Assembly: GCF_900112065.1 (NCBI RefSeq)
Contig: NZ_FOKE01000014.1
Span: 186,001-250,000, forward strand
Reading direction: 5' to 3'
DNA from: Cohnella sp. OV330
GTDB taxonomy: Bacteria; Bacillota; Bacilli; Paenibacillales; Paenibacillaceae
Length of the DNA: 64,000 bases
The notes below the pieces were generated by a model that was given only the letters and a program-made list of their open reading frames with translations, was not told the DNA's origin and ran no database searches. The stretch's first letter is position 1, and each line of letters begins with the position of its first letter. Made by a program: the position numbers and the translations under genes. Below, in pieces: positions 46,043 to 55,050 of this stretch.

Positions 46043-48487
46043 TCATTGCCTCCCGCTTTGCGCTTCAACTTCCGCGTAGAAACCTCTCGTTTTTCCGTCA
46101 ACGAATCGGTCCGAACGGATGGCCAAGGTGCCGGCCGCGCGAATGTCGTTCGACGATGCGCCGACCAAGGCTTCCATTTTCCCCGCTTCGATCTTCCATC
46201 GCATGTCGGCATCGAGGAATGCGAATTGGCTCATTTCCATCGTGAAGATAATGGTTTTGGTCTCCCCGGGCTCCAAAGGAACTCTAGCGAACCCAGCCAA
46301 TTGTAGTACGGGGCGGACGATGCTGGCGTATGGATCGCGAATATAGAGCTGGACCACTTCTTCGCCGAACGAAGCGCCCGAATTGGTAATATCGACGGAC
46401 ACGGCGAGCGGCTCGTCCGGCTCGTACGCTTCTTGCCCGATCCGCAGATTCTCGTATTCGAACGTCGTATAAGAAAGACCGTGTCCGAAGTAGTATCTCG
46501 GTTCGCGAGGACAATCCACATAGCTCGTGAGTTCGTTGCCCGTACCGACATGGTAGCTCGCGCCGTTTTCATGGTTATAGAAAATCGGGATCTGACCGGC
46601 GTTATGCGCGATCGTCACCGGCAATCGGCCGGCTGGGTTCGTCTCGCCGAACAGCACGTCCGCGATCGCTCTGGATCCGTATTGTCCCGGATTCCAAGCT
46701 TCGAGTATCGCATCCGCGTGACGGTCGGCCGCATCGCTGGAGATCGGCCTTCCGTCGAAATGAATCGCGATCGACGGCTTGCCGAGTGCCGCCAACTTGC
46801 CGATGAAGCTCTCCTGACATGCCGGCAGCCCGATATCGGTCGCGTCGATGCCTTCCCCCGTCGAACAGGTCAAGCCCCATCCGTGCTTGCCGCCCAGCGT
46901 GAGGATGACCAGGTCGGCGTCCGCTGCCGCAGCGAGCGCTTCGTCATGCTTGGACGTATCGTTCCCCGCGTATGCATAACCGTAGGCGTACGTGAATTCC
47001 GATTCCGGACAAGCCTGCGCCAACTGATCGAACAAGCTGCGCGTATCCGGATAATACGTGCGGGTGACCTCCTCGATCTGGATCGGTTCAATCTGCACGA
47101 GACTGCCCGGGTACGTGAATCGGTCCCGCAGCGTGCCGAATTCCTCCGCGCTCAGATTCGAAATTTTCTCGAAGTCGACGCCCGCCATCGTATTGCCCGT
47201 ACCCAGCATGTTTTCCGCCAGCGTGGCATACGTGTACCCGCCGAACAGCGCCCGGACCGAAGCGGCGTGATGGCCGATGACGGCGATCTTCTGCCGTGTG
47301 CGCTTCAAGGGGAGCACCCCGTTATTTTTCAGTAGGATGAGCGACTGCCGGGCGGCTTCCAGCCCGACCTGTTCCTTGCGGGGATCGGCGAAGATCGTCT
47401 CCCGCTCTAGATGCGTCGAAGGGAAAGGATGTTCGAACAGGCCCAGCTCGAACTTGGCGATCAGCACGCGATCAACGGCACGGTCCAGCACGTCGATGCC
47501 GATCTTGCCGTCGCGAATCCGCTGCATCAACTGTTCGTTATAGCACGCTTTGGCAGGCAGCTCGATATCCATGCCGGCCCGCAGCGCCCGCTCGCCGGCG
47601 TCTGTCTCGGTTTCGTCCAGCTTGAGCCTCGTATGCAGCTCCGAGATCGACGTATAATCCGACACGGTCACCCCGTCGAAACCCATTTCCTCGCGCAAAA
47701 GTCCCGTCAGGATCGCTCTGGATCCCGCAACGGCCTCCCCGTCGATGGCGCTGTACGTGTTCATGACGGATCCCAAGCCCGCTCGCGTGATCGCGGCCTG
47801 GAACGGCTTGGCGTACACCTCGCGAAGCGATCGCGGCGGCACGGGCGTCGATGCCGCGTGAATGCCGCCTTGCGTCGCATGATAGCCGAGAAAGTGCTTC
47901 GCGCAAGCCAGCATGCCTTCCTTCAGATTGCCGGCGTTCTGCAATCCCGACACGTAAGCGACGCCCATCGCGGCCGCCAACGTCGGATCTTCCCCGTACG
48001 TTTCCCCTTGCCGCCCGAATCGGGAGTCGCGCGAGATATCGAGCACGGGCGCAAACGCATGCGAAGCGCCGACGGCACGGGCTTGCCTGCGGATCACCTC
48101 GGCCATCTCCCTTTGCAATGCCGGATTCCAAGTCGACGCTTGGCCGATCCCGGAAGGAAAGACGGTCGCATCGGGCATCAGTCCTCCCGTCAGCGTCTCC
48201 AGATGGAAGATCGCGGGAATCCGATGCTCGCTCAGCTCCATGATTTTCTGCTGAATCCGGGTGACCTGTTCGGCGACCGCCTCGCGATCGCGCAGCTGGC
48301 CGACGAACAGCATGGACACTTCGCCCGCTCCATGTGGATAGTCCTTTTCTAATTGGTCGATCGGGTCCTTCCCGGGCATGAAGCCGACGATCTGCCCCAT
48401 TTTTTCTTCCAGACTCATTCTACGAAGCAGGTCTGCCGCCCGCTCCTCGGCGGGACGCGAACAATCCAGATATAAGGCGTCCATCAT
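46043..48487 (-). CDS. Beta-glucosidase/beta-xylosidase-like, GH3
   Basis: About 814 aa, cytoplasmic. GH3 TIM-like barrel (LLRRMSLEEKMGQIVGFMPG, RDSRFGRQGETYGEDPTLAA, KHFLGYHATQGG) with the nucleophile Asp in GFDGVTVSDYTSI (about residue 275). Then comes the alpha/beta sandwich (GLEAARQSLILLKNNGVLPL) and a C-terminal fibronectin type III-like domain (VSVDITNSGASFGEEVVQLY). ATG 48487 overlaps the GH43 stop and has GGAGG seven bases ahead; 48562 lacks support. Specificity could be beta-xylose, beta-glucose or alpha-arabinose. Confidence 0.93.
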   Translation of the reverse strand: MMDALYLDCSRPAEERAADLLRRMSLEEKMGQIVGFMPGKDPIDQLEKDYPHGAGEVSMLFVGQLRDREAVAEQVTRIQQKIMELSEHRIPAIFHLETLTGGLMPDATVFPSGIGQASTWNPALQREMAEVIRRQARAVGASHAFAPVLDISRDSRFGRQGETYGEDPTLAAAMGVAYVSGLQNAGNLKEGMLACAKHFLGYHATQGGIHAASTPVPPRSLREVYAKPFQAAITRAGLGSVMNTYSAIDGEAVAGSRAILTGLLREEMGFDGVTVSDYTSISELHTRLKLDETETDAGERALRAGMDIELPAKACYNEQLMQRIRDGKIGIDVLDRAVDRVLIAKFELGLFEHPFPSTHLERETIFADPRKEQVGLEAARQSLILLKNNGVLPLKRTRQKIAVIGHHAASVRALFGGYTYATLAENMLGTGNTMAGVDFEKISNLSAEEFGTLRDRFTYPGSLVQIEPIQIEEVTRTYYPDTRSLFDQLAQACPESEFTYAYGYAYAGNDTSKHDEALAAAADADLVILTLGGKHGWGLTCSTGEGIDATDIGLPACQESFIGKLAALGKPSIAIHFDGRPISSDAADRHADAILEAWNPGQYGSRAIADVLFGETNPAGRLPVTIAHNAGQIPIFYNHENGASYHVGTGNELTSYVDCPREPRYYFGHGLSYTTFEYENLRIGQEAYEPDEPLAVSVDITNSGASFGEEVVQLYIRDPYASIVRPVLQLAGFARVPLEPGETKTIIFTMEMSQFAFLDADMRWKIEAGKMEALVGASSNDIRAAGTLAIRSDRFVDGKTRGFYAEVEAQSGRQ

Positions 48488-49563
48488 TCGTAATCCTCCA
48501 CTTTCCACTCGTCCTGCCAATCCAGGTACGCCATCTCTCCATCGAACCGTACGGGAAGCCATACGTAATCCGCCACCGACGTATCGACATCGAGCGTGAT
48601 GGCATAGCGGTCTTCTTCCTGAATTACATAATCGATGTCCGGATCGAAGTGCGACCTGTAGATGTCTCTCGCTTTCTCATAACCTTTGCCGTTCTCGTAC
48701 GACGCGCCCAGCATGTCCGGCAGATGGGGCATCCACCTGTCCGCCAGGGCGATGTACAAGTCCTTTTTGAAAGGATGTTTGAACACGGACGTGATCTGCG
48801 AGTTATACGAGGTGCGGGAAGCGTCCGCCGGATGCGGATTGCCCAGCGCCTGCCACGGACCGTGGAACGCGCTCGCGACGGCGACCTCCGATGGGTTCGG
48901 ATGATAGCCCGTCGTCCCGGAGGTGAACAAATAGTGGCGTCCTCTGCGATAGAAATAAGCCGGCGCTTCGCGCACAAAAGGCGGCTGGACGTTCGGAAAA
49001 TGCGTCGAATAGTACCCCGTGACGTCCGTGTAATCAGCCGTCAGGTCGGCACAGATCAATTCGCTGTGCACGCGTTCGAAATAATAGTAGGCTTTGCCGT
49101 CGGAGCTGACGACCAGATCGAAGTCGCCGGCGCTCATGTTAAGCGGGCGAAGTCCGCTTCTCGCGATCGTATAGGGTCCGAGAATATGGTCCGCGGTCAA
49201 TACCGTCGATTGCTGCGTTCCGTCCCGCATCATGATTTTTAACCAGCAGACGAACTTGCGCGTCGTTTGATTAAAAATAATGTGCGGCCTGTCCATATAC
49301 TGAGAAGGATGCAGCGGAGAAGACTCGTCCTCCGGATTCGGCGGGATGATGATTCCCTTGTCTTCCCAATTGTACAAGTCCTTCGAGGCGTAGCATCTTA
49401 CTCCCCAGTGCCAGATCCCGCTGCCCGGAGTCGTTTTCTCCTTGTTTTCGCCGTACCAATAAAAAGTATCGCCTACGGTAAGGATGGAGCCGCCGTGCGC
49501 CTGAATTCTCTTTCCTGCCGTATCCAGCCATGTTTGTCCCGGTCGAATCGCGTTATATGTCAT
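48484..49563 (-). CDS. GH43 enzyme of the exo-beta-1,3-galactanase type
   Basis: 359 aa, no signal peptide. A five-bladed propeller of GH43, but the normal N-terminal catalytic-base Asp is absent: the first blade reads IQAHGGSILTVGDTFYWYGE. This HGG start, the DRPHIIFN strand (91-98), the acidic REAPAYF (Glu199) and the SYNSQITSVF segment (Gln256) resemble exo-beta-1,3-galactanases (GH43_24), where a Gln has been proposed to take over the base role. That would fit removal of galactose from arabinogalactan backbones. First glycosidase of the operon after the permeases. Confidence 0.82.
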   Translation of the reverse strand: MTYNAIRPGQTWLDTAGKRIQAHGGSILTVGDTFYWYGENKEKTTPGSGIWHWGVRCYASKDLYNWEDKGIIIPPNPEDESSPLHPSQYMDRPHIIFNQTTRKFVCWLKIMMRDGTQQSTVLTADHILGPYTIARSGLRPLNMSAGDFDLVVSSDGKAYYYFERVHSELICADLTADYTDVTGYYSTHFPNVQPPFVREAPAYFYRRGRHYLFTSGTTGYHPNPSEVAVASAFHGPWQALGNPHPADASRTSYNSQITSVFKHPFKKDLYIALADRWMPHLPDMLGASYENGKGYEKARDIYRSHFDPDIDYVIQEEDRYAITLDVDTSVADYVWLPVRFDGEMAYLDWQDEWKVEDYE

Positions 49564-49601
49564 TTCGCCAACTCCTTGCGCATCATTATTCGTTTAAAAA
49601 T

Positions 49602-49628
49602 GAACCCCCTCCGTTTCCGGTAGGGGGA
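49602..49628 (-). terminator. Hairpin between permease and GH43 genes
   Basis: A six-bp G/C stem (CCCCCT/AGGGGG, 11-base loop) with TTCATTTTTAAA after it on the minus strand. It may terminate part of the transporter transcript and so set transporter above enzyme expression. Confidence 0.45.
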
Positions 49629-49633
49629 ACCGA

Positions 49634-50518
49634 TTATTCCTTCACGCTGCCGAGCACGATCCCTTTCATGAAAAACCGCTGCAGGAACGGATATACGAGC
49701 AGGATCGGAAGCGCGCCCAGGAAAATTTGGGCCGCTTTGAACGTGCGCTCATCGACCTCCTGAAGCATCTTCAGGTTGTTCAGGTTGGCGGCCGTGAAGT
49801 TTTTGACGATGACGATCGTCTGCAGGTAGCTCTGCAGCGGGTAATGGCTAGGGGAATTCATAAAGATCAGCCCGTCGAACCAGGAATTCCAATGACCGAC
49901 GGTCGCAAATAACGTAATGGTAGCCAAAGCGGGCAGCGATAACGGGACATACATTTTCCACAAGGTCGTCCAATGACCGGCGCCATCCATAAAGGCCGCT
50001 TCCTCCAGCTCCTTCGGCAAGCCGCGGAAGAAGTTCAGCAGCAGGATCATGTTGAAGATCGGCAGCGCCCCGGGCAGCACGAGCGCCCAGATGGAGTCGA
50101 GCACGCCCGTGTACTTGACGGTCATGTAGAGCGGGATGAGCCCTCCGTTAAACAGCATCGTGAACACGAATATCCAGGCGTACGCCGTACGCGCGCGGAA
50201 TTTGTTCACTTCCTTGGACAACGGATACGCAACCAATATCGTCAACGCCATGTTGACCGACAGGCCGATGGCCACGCGTTCCAAGGTGACGAGGATCGAA
50301 CGGAAGAACTCCTTTTTCATGAGAACGTATTTGTACGAAGAAAGGGTGAAATCGACCGGCCACAGCTTCACGTAGCCCGCAGACGCCGCTGCGCTAGAGC
50401 TGAAGGAAACCGATAGCACGTGAACGAGCGGAAGAATGCATAGGACGGATAAGATCGTCAGAAAAGTGTAGTTGGATCCGATAAACAGCCTGCGGCCGAC
50501 CGTATTGCGTTCGATCAT
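49634..50518 (-). CDS. Carbohydrate ABC transporter permease, LplC-like (CUT1)
   Basis: 294 aa with six membrane segments and family ending MKGIVLGSVKE. The EAA loop LEEAAFMDGAGHWTTLWKMY is present. The conserved TMLFNGGLIPLYMTVKYTG stretch is typical of the LplC/YtcP type. It lies 18 bp after the LplB-like permease. Confidence 0.94.
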   Translation of the reverse strand: MIERNTVGRRLFIGSNYTFLTILSVLCILPLVHVLSVSFSSSAAASAGYVKLWPVDFTLSSYKYVLMKKEFFRSILVTLERVAIGLSVNMALTILVAYPLSKEVNKFRARTAYAWIFVFTMLFNGGLIPLYMTVKYTGVLDSIWALVLPGALPIFNMILLLNFFRGLPKELEEAAFMDGAGHWTTLWKMYVPLSLPALATITLFATVGHWNSWFDGLIFMNSPSHYPLQSYLQTIVIVKNFTAANLNNLKMLQEVDERTFKAAQIFLGALPILLVYPFLQRFFMKGIVLGSVKE

Positions 50519-50536
50519 GTTGTAGACTCCTCTCCG

Positions 50537-51493
50537 TCAGAATATCCGGTAGTTCGCCAGGCGGTAAGCCAGGAAGTACGACACCGAGAGAAGCGTCAGC
50601 GATACGGCGGATTTGAACAGCCCGACCGCGGTTGCGACCCCGTATTGCGCATCCACCATCCCGATCCGGTAGACGAACGTATCGATGATGTCTCCCGTCT
50701 CGTACACTTGCGGGCTGTACAGATTGAACACCTGATCGAAACCGGCATTGAGCACTTGGCCCAAGGCCAGTGTAGCTGTCAAAATGATAATGGGAGCCAT
50801 GCCCGGCAAGGTGACGTTCAAGGTTTGTTTCCACTTGCCTGCTCCATCGATGACTGCCGCTTCGTAGAGCGCCGGATTGATGCTCGTCAGCGCAGCCAAA
50901 TAGACGATCGTGTTAAATCCGAATTCTTTCCAAACATCCGAGATGACGAGTACGTAGCGGAACCATTCATTGCTGCCCAGAAAATAGATCGGGTCGACGC
51001 CGAAAAGCTTCAGAACGTCGTTGACGATCCCGTTCGATGGGGACAAGATGTCGATCAGGATGCCCCCGAGAATGACCCAGGACAAAAAGTGAGGCAAATA
51101 AATCAATGTCTGCACGCCGCGTTTGAAAAACTCTTTGCGCACTTCGTTCAACAGAAGCGATACGGCGATCGGGACGATCAAACCGACCACGAGCTTCATG
51201 ACGGCGATGATTAGCGTATTCCAGACGACTTGCATCGAATCCGGCAAAGCCATGACATAACGGAAGTTCTCCAATCCCTGGAACGGCGAATGAAAAATAC
51301 CGCGCGCCGGATTAAAATCCTGGAAGGCGATGACCGAGCCTAACATGGGGCCATAGCTATAGACGATGATAAGCAGGAGCGCCGGCAAAATCATCAGGTG
51401 CAGCGGCCATTGAGGCAAACGGTTCGGCTTCGTCCGCACGCCCGCGGCAGGCTCCGGAACGCCCCGCTTCTCTTCGGTTATCGGTTTCAACAA
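50537..51493 (-). CDS. Carbohydrate ABC transporter permease, LplB-like (CUT1)
   Basis: About 318 aa. Family features: LPALLLIIVYSYGPMLGSVI, IAFQDFNPARGIFHSPFQGL and the coupling loop LYEAAVIDGAGKWKQTLNVT. I propose the TTG at 51493 (or the next TTG) as start because GGAAAGGAAG stands before it. The longer frame to 51538 begins with a GTG inside the loop of a 15-bp hairpin and is unlikely. Confidence 0.9.
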   Translation of the reverse strand: MLKPITEEKRGVPEPAAGVRTKPNRLPQWPLHLMILPALLLIIVYSYGPMLGSVIAFQDFNPARGIFHSPFQGLENFRYVMALPDSMQVVWNTLIIAVMKLVVGLIVPIAVSLLLNEVRKEFFKRGVQTLIYLPHFLSWVILGGILIDILSPSNGIVNDVLKLFGVDPIYFLGSNEWFRYVLVISDVWKEFGFNTIVYLAALTSINPALYEAAVIDGAGKWKQTLNVTLPGMAPIIILTATLALGQVLNAGFDQVFNLYSPQVYETGDIIDTFVYRIGMVDAQYGVATAVGLFKSAVSLTLLSVSYFLAYRLANYRIF

Positions 51494-51521
51494 GGCTGCT
51501 CTTCCTTTCCTGGTCAGTTGA

Positions 51522-51554
51522 CCGGAGTCTGCCCGCACAGCGGGCAGACTCCGG
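51522..51554 (-). terminator. Partial terminator or stabilising hairpin between binding protein and permeases
   Basis: A perfect 15-bp stem CCGGAGTCTGCCCGC / GCGGGCAGACTCCGG with a 3-base loop starts 12 bp past the binding-protein stop. There is no U-run. Such hairpins usually protect the 3' end of the binding-protein message, giving excess binding protein over permease. Confidence 0.75.
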
Positions 51555-51565
51555 CGGCAACCGAT

Positions 51566-53308
51566 TTATCGGGACTTCTTCCACTCGTTGACTTCTTTGG
51601 TCATCTCGTCTCCGCCAAGCTTCTTCCAATTGTCGACGAATTTATCGAAGTTATCGAGCGGATCGCCCATGATGATCTTGGAGAACGTCTCGAGCTCGAG
51701 CTTCTGCAGCGTCGCGTCGCGCTTGAGCATCGTGGACGTCGATACCGAGGTGTATGCGTTCGGCTGCAGCATGTTATCGTTCACGTATTGATCGACCACC
51801 TGGAATGCAGAGTTTTCGGGACCGAAGACACGGTCCAGCGCCCAATCGATCGGCTCCAGCTTCTCTCCATTGCGAGCCTTCATTACGCTTCGGTAAGCGC
51901 CCATCTGCTCGGAGCTTACATCGGATTCGCTCTTGGTCCCGGCGACGATCTCTTTGATCAAGCGATGCGTGGCCAGGTTTTTCTCCGGTTCGCCGGTGTA
52001 TATGGAATACATCCAGCGTTCGACTCCATCGGTAGGGCTTGTGCCCAGCTTGTCGTGCTCTTCCTGCGAATAGCTCTTTCCATAGGAGATCTCGAAGAAC
52101 AGGTTGATCAGCTTCATCAGCGCTTCCGGGTTTTTCGCATTTTTGGTCACCGCCAGATACTGCGGATTGCCGAGCGCGATGCCCACGACTTCCGGTTTGG
52201 CCGGTTGACCGTCCGCGGAAGCGAGCGGGAAGGCCTTCCAATCGGCATTCGGATCCGTCGTCTTGATCTCATTCATCACGATCGGAGCCGACATGGCGCC
52301 ATAGAACAGGCCGATTTTGCCGGAGACGATCAGTTCCTTCTCCTTGGCCCAATCTTTGACGCCGAATTCGCGGTCGATATATCCCTTCTTGTACAGCTCC
52401 TGCAGCTTGCCGAGCGCCGTCTTCACTTCCGGTTGAATGCTGCCGAAGGCGAGATTGCCGCTGCCGTCTTCGATCCAGTTGCCTGTGCCTCCGAAGCGCG
52501 GATACGCGTGATAGCTGTTGAAGAAGCCTTCCACGGCGCCGAAAAATCCGTACAAATCCTTGTTCAAAGCGATACCGTACGTATCCTTCTTGCCGTTGCC
52601 GTCCGGATCCTGGTTCACGAACGCATCCATGATCGCGTAGACGTCATCCATCGTCTTCGGCGCTTCGAGGTTCAGCTTCTTCATCCAGTCGGTGCGGATC
52701 CAGAGCAGCGGCGTTCCGTTATAGACGGAATTGACGGCCGGAATGGCCAGCAGCTTGCCGTCAAACTTGGCGGATTCAAGCGCGGTCGGTCCGGACGACG
52801 TCAGAATCTGCTTCGTCATTGGCGAAGCGTACTTTTCGTAAACTTCCGTCAGATCCGCCAGTTTGCCTGCATCGGCCAATTGCTTCAGCTGCGAAGCGTT
52901 GAGCGGCACGATGTCCGGCAAGCTCCCCGAAGCGATCGATACGTTCATCTTCTGTTCGCCTTGACCGCCGGGCTCGTCCCCCACGACGGACCATTCGTTC
53001 TTCAGCTTGATGCCCAGCTTCTTCTCGTATTCCTGGTACCAGACATTATTGTCAATCGTTTCTTCGCCTTTGAATTTGACCGAGTTGCTCAAAATGCGCA
53101 CGGTCGATACGTCGATCGGCGGATCATACTTCCCCAGCGGATCGACAGGGCCGGAAGAAGCCGACGCGGACGCCGTCGCCGTAGCGGATGGACTCTCCGG
53201 CGCATTGCTGGATGACGATTCGTTCTCGTTGTTCGAGCTGCAGGCGCTTGTGACGGCAGTTAGCAGCAGCATCGAGGATGCAAACAGGATCCCGGCGCGC
53301 TTTTTCAT
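51566..53308 (-). CDS. Extracellular sugar-binding lipoprotein, LplA-like
   Basis: About 580 aa. Signal peptide with lipobox VTSAC (lipidated Cys23), followed by a Ser/Asn/Ala linker, then the large LplA-type binding fold (VRILSNSVKFKGEETIDNNV, PDIVPLNASQLKQLADAGKL, ELIVSGKIGLFYGAMSAPIV). Large LplA proteins generally bind complex oligosaccharides. ATG 53308 has GGGGG upstream; the longer frame to 53392 is not signal-peptide-like. A dyad at 53334-53349 lies just before it. Confidence 0.94.
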   Translation of the reverse strand: MKKRAGILFASSMLLLTAVTSACSSNNENESSSSNAPESPSATATASASASSGPVDPLGKYDPPIDVSTVRILSNSVKFKGEETIDNNVWYQEYEKKLGIKLKNEWSVVGDEPGGQGEQKMNVSIASGSLPDIVPLNASQLKQLADAGKLADLTEVYEKYASPMTKQILTSSGPTALESAKFDGKLLAIPAVNSVYNGTPLLWIRTDWMKKLNLEAPKTMDDVYAIMDAFVNQDPDGNGKKDTYGIALNKDLYGFFGAVEGFFNSYHAYPRFGGTGNWIEDGSGNLAFGSIQPEVKTALGKLQELYKKGYIDREFGVKDWAKEKELIVSGKIGLFYGAMSAPIVMNEIKTTDPNADWKAFPLASADGQPAKPEVVGIALGNPQYLAVTKNAKNPEALMKLINLFFEISYGKSYSQEEHDKLGTSPTDGVERWMYSIYTGEPEKNLATHRLIKEIVAGTKSESDVSSEQMGAYRSVMKARNGEKLEPIDWALDRVFGPENSAFQVVDQYVNDNMLQPNAYTSVSTSTMLKRDATLQKLELETFSKIIMGDPLDNFDKFVDNWKKLGGDEMTKEVNEWKKSR

Positions 53309-53333
53309 GCGTATATTCCCCCTATGGATATGG

Positions 53334-53349
53334 TGAGAGCGTTCTCTCA
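53334..53349 (-). promoter_or_regulatory. Palindrome with cre-like core upstream of the binding-protein gene
   Basis: TGAGAG-CGTT-CTCTCA, perfect 6-bp arms, 25 bp before the ATG. It matches cre at 12 of 14 positions on one strand, so it could be a CcpA site or another operator. Confidence 0.5.
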
Positions 53350-53436
53350 AAATCGAGTATAAGATTAGGCGGCAGCACCGTATATGAGACAATGTTTGTA
53401 TCCTTTACTTTCGTTTGTGACTTGCTCGTCCCCCCG

Positions 53437-55050
53437 TCATTCCAATCTGCTGCGGTATTCCTGCGGCGTTACGCCGACATGTTTTTTGAAAAAGCGGGAG
53501 AAATATCCGGCCGTATCAAAGCCGACCGCCGCTGCGATGTCTTGCACTTTTGCTTGCGATTCCGATAACAGGCTCTTGGATTTATCAATCCGATTTTCCG
53601 TAATGTAATCCGAAATATTGCGACCGGTGCAAGTTTTGTAAAGGTTTGACAAGTAGGAGGGATTCAGATAGACGGCATCCGCCAACACGGCAAGCGACAG
53701 ATCCTTGTCCAGATGATCGACGATATAACGATTGAGCTTGTTGATGATGCGCTCCGTCCGCTCGTCCTGATCCTGCTTGCCGCGCTGAATGAGATCGAGC
53801 CCCAGCTCGGTCAGGAACTGCCTTGCCTCCTCCTTCGTCTTGTGTCCGTTGACATCGAGCAGCCTGCCGATCCTCGCTTCTCCGTTCGCGGGAGCCGCGT
53901 TGCCGCTGCGGTGAATTTTGTTCCATTGGCCAAGCAGGATGACGGCCACCGAATAGTAGGTTTGGGCATACACGCTATATCGGTTCGGCACATCCCGGAA
54001 CAGCTTTCGCAGCAGTTCGGCGAACGTTTGATCCTGGCCCGTCTCGATGGCGTTCTCGATCCTGTCCAGCATCAAGCCGGGCACCTCCGAGACGGGTGCC
54101 GACGGGTCTTCTCCGCGGGAGAGCAGAATCATCTCTTCCCCATTGCCGAGCCCCAGGACGAGCGTCTGCTTCAGAAGTTTAAACGTGACCGCCACATCCC
54201 TCCAGGCGACCGAATGGTCCAGGCAAATAAAGGAGACCGGCACCTTCAGCAGCTGTTTGCACGTTTGTTGAATGCTCTCCAGCGTTCCTTGAACGTAATT
54301 CGCCGTAACCAGTCCATCCTTTTCGTCCATATCCTTCGATTGGATCAGCCATACGAAATAAGAGCCTCCCAGCATAATCGGGAGCATGACGGCGCCTTCC
54401 AGATATTCTTCTGCGACATTCTGAACGGCGTACAACAGCAGCGCTTGGTCAGACGCGTTGAAATCGCCGCTCCAACGATCGACGCGGCCGCATACGAGCA
54501 AGACGTCCTCTTCGGGAATTAGGGGGGTATCCAGCTCGCGCAAACGGTGTACGAAGGGGGGGCCAATCGGTTCGTCTTGCGCTAGCAGCGTGTCGAACCA
54601 TTCCCTCCGCAGCAGCGGCAGCATTTCTTTCAACTGCTCTTTGGCGCGTTTGAGGGCGTTTTCGTTGCGGCGGTCTTCCTGGATGGCGCTTATCGCCCGT
54701 TCGATGCTGCTCAGAATGGCTTCGTCGCCCTCGGTTTTCAGAATATAGTCGACGCCGCCGCTCCGCTGCGCTTGCTGTGCGTGTTGAAGGTCGCTGACGC
54801 CCGTGAGAAAGATAACTTTGCATCGCGTCCAACGGGATTGAATCCATTGCTGGAGCTGCAAACCATCCATCTCCGGCATGCGCATGTCGCTCAGAACGAT
54901 ATCCATCTTCGTGCGGGACAGCAGCTCCATCGCTTCCTCCGCGGAATACGCGCGATACAGATCAAGGTCGAGATCCGGGACGTCGGATAGCATTTCAAAA
55001 AGTCCGTCGACCGTAAAAGGTTCGTCATCAACGACGAGCAATCGATACAT
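53437..55050 (-). CDS. Response regulator, YesN type (receiver plus AraC HTH)
   Basis: 537 aa. Receiver MYRLLVVDDEP, phospho-acceptor Asp55 (VLSDMRMP), conserved Thr/Lys (FLTGVSD, YILKTEGDE), a long middle region, and a C-terminal AraC HTH (LAVLADAVYLNPSYLSNLYK; VQDIAAAVGFDTAGYFSRFF). Overlaps the kinase end by 23 bp. Probably activates the downstream binding-protein promoter. Confidence 0.95.
   Translation of the reverse strand: MYRLLVVDDEPFTVDGLFEMLSDVPDLDLDLYRAYSAEEAMELLSRTKMDIVLSDMRMPEMDGLQLQQWIQSRWTRCKVIFLTGVSDLQHAQQAQRSGGVDYILKTEGDEAILSSIERAISAIQEDRRNENALKRAKEQLKEMLPLLRREWFDTLLAQDEPIGPPFVHRLRELDTPLIPEEDVLLVCGRVDRWSGDFNASDQALLLYAVQNVAEEYLEGAVMLPIMLGGSYFVWLIQSKDMDEKDGLVTANYVQGTLESIQQTCKQLLKVPVSFICLDHSVAWRDVAVTFKLLKQTLVLGLGNGEEMILLSRGEDPSAPVSEVPGLMLDRIENAIETGQDQTFAELLRKLFRDVPNRYSVYAQTYYSVAVILLGQWNKIHRSGNAAPANGEARIGRLLDVNGHKTKEEARQFLTELGLDLIQRGKQDQDERTERIINKLNRYIVDHLDKDLSLAVLADAVYLNPSYLSNLYKTCTGRNISDYITENRIDKSKSLLSESQAKVQDIAAAVGFDTAGYFSRFFKKHVGVTPQEYRSRLE

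Noticed and set aside
51398-53215. Plus-strand frame of 605 codons
   Set aside because: Antisense to the LplA-like gene; composition is that of a shadow.
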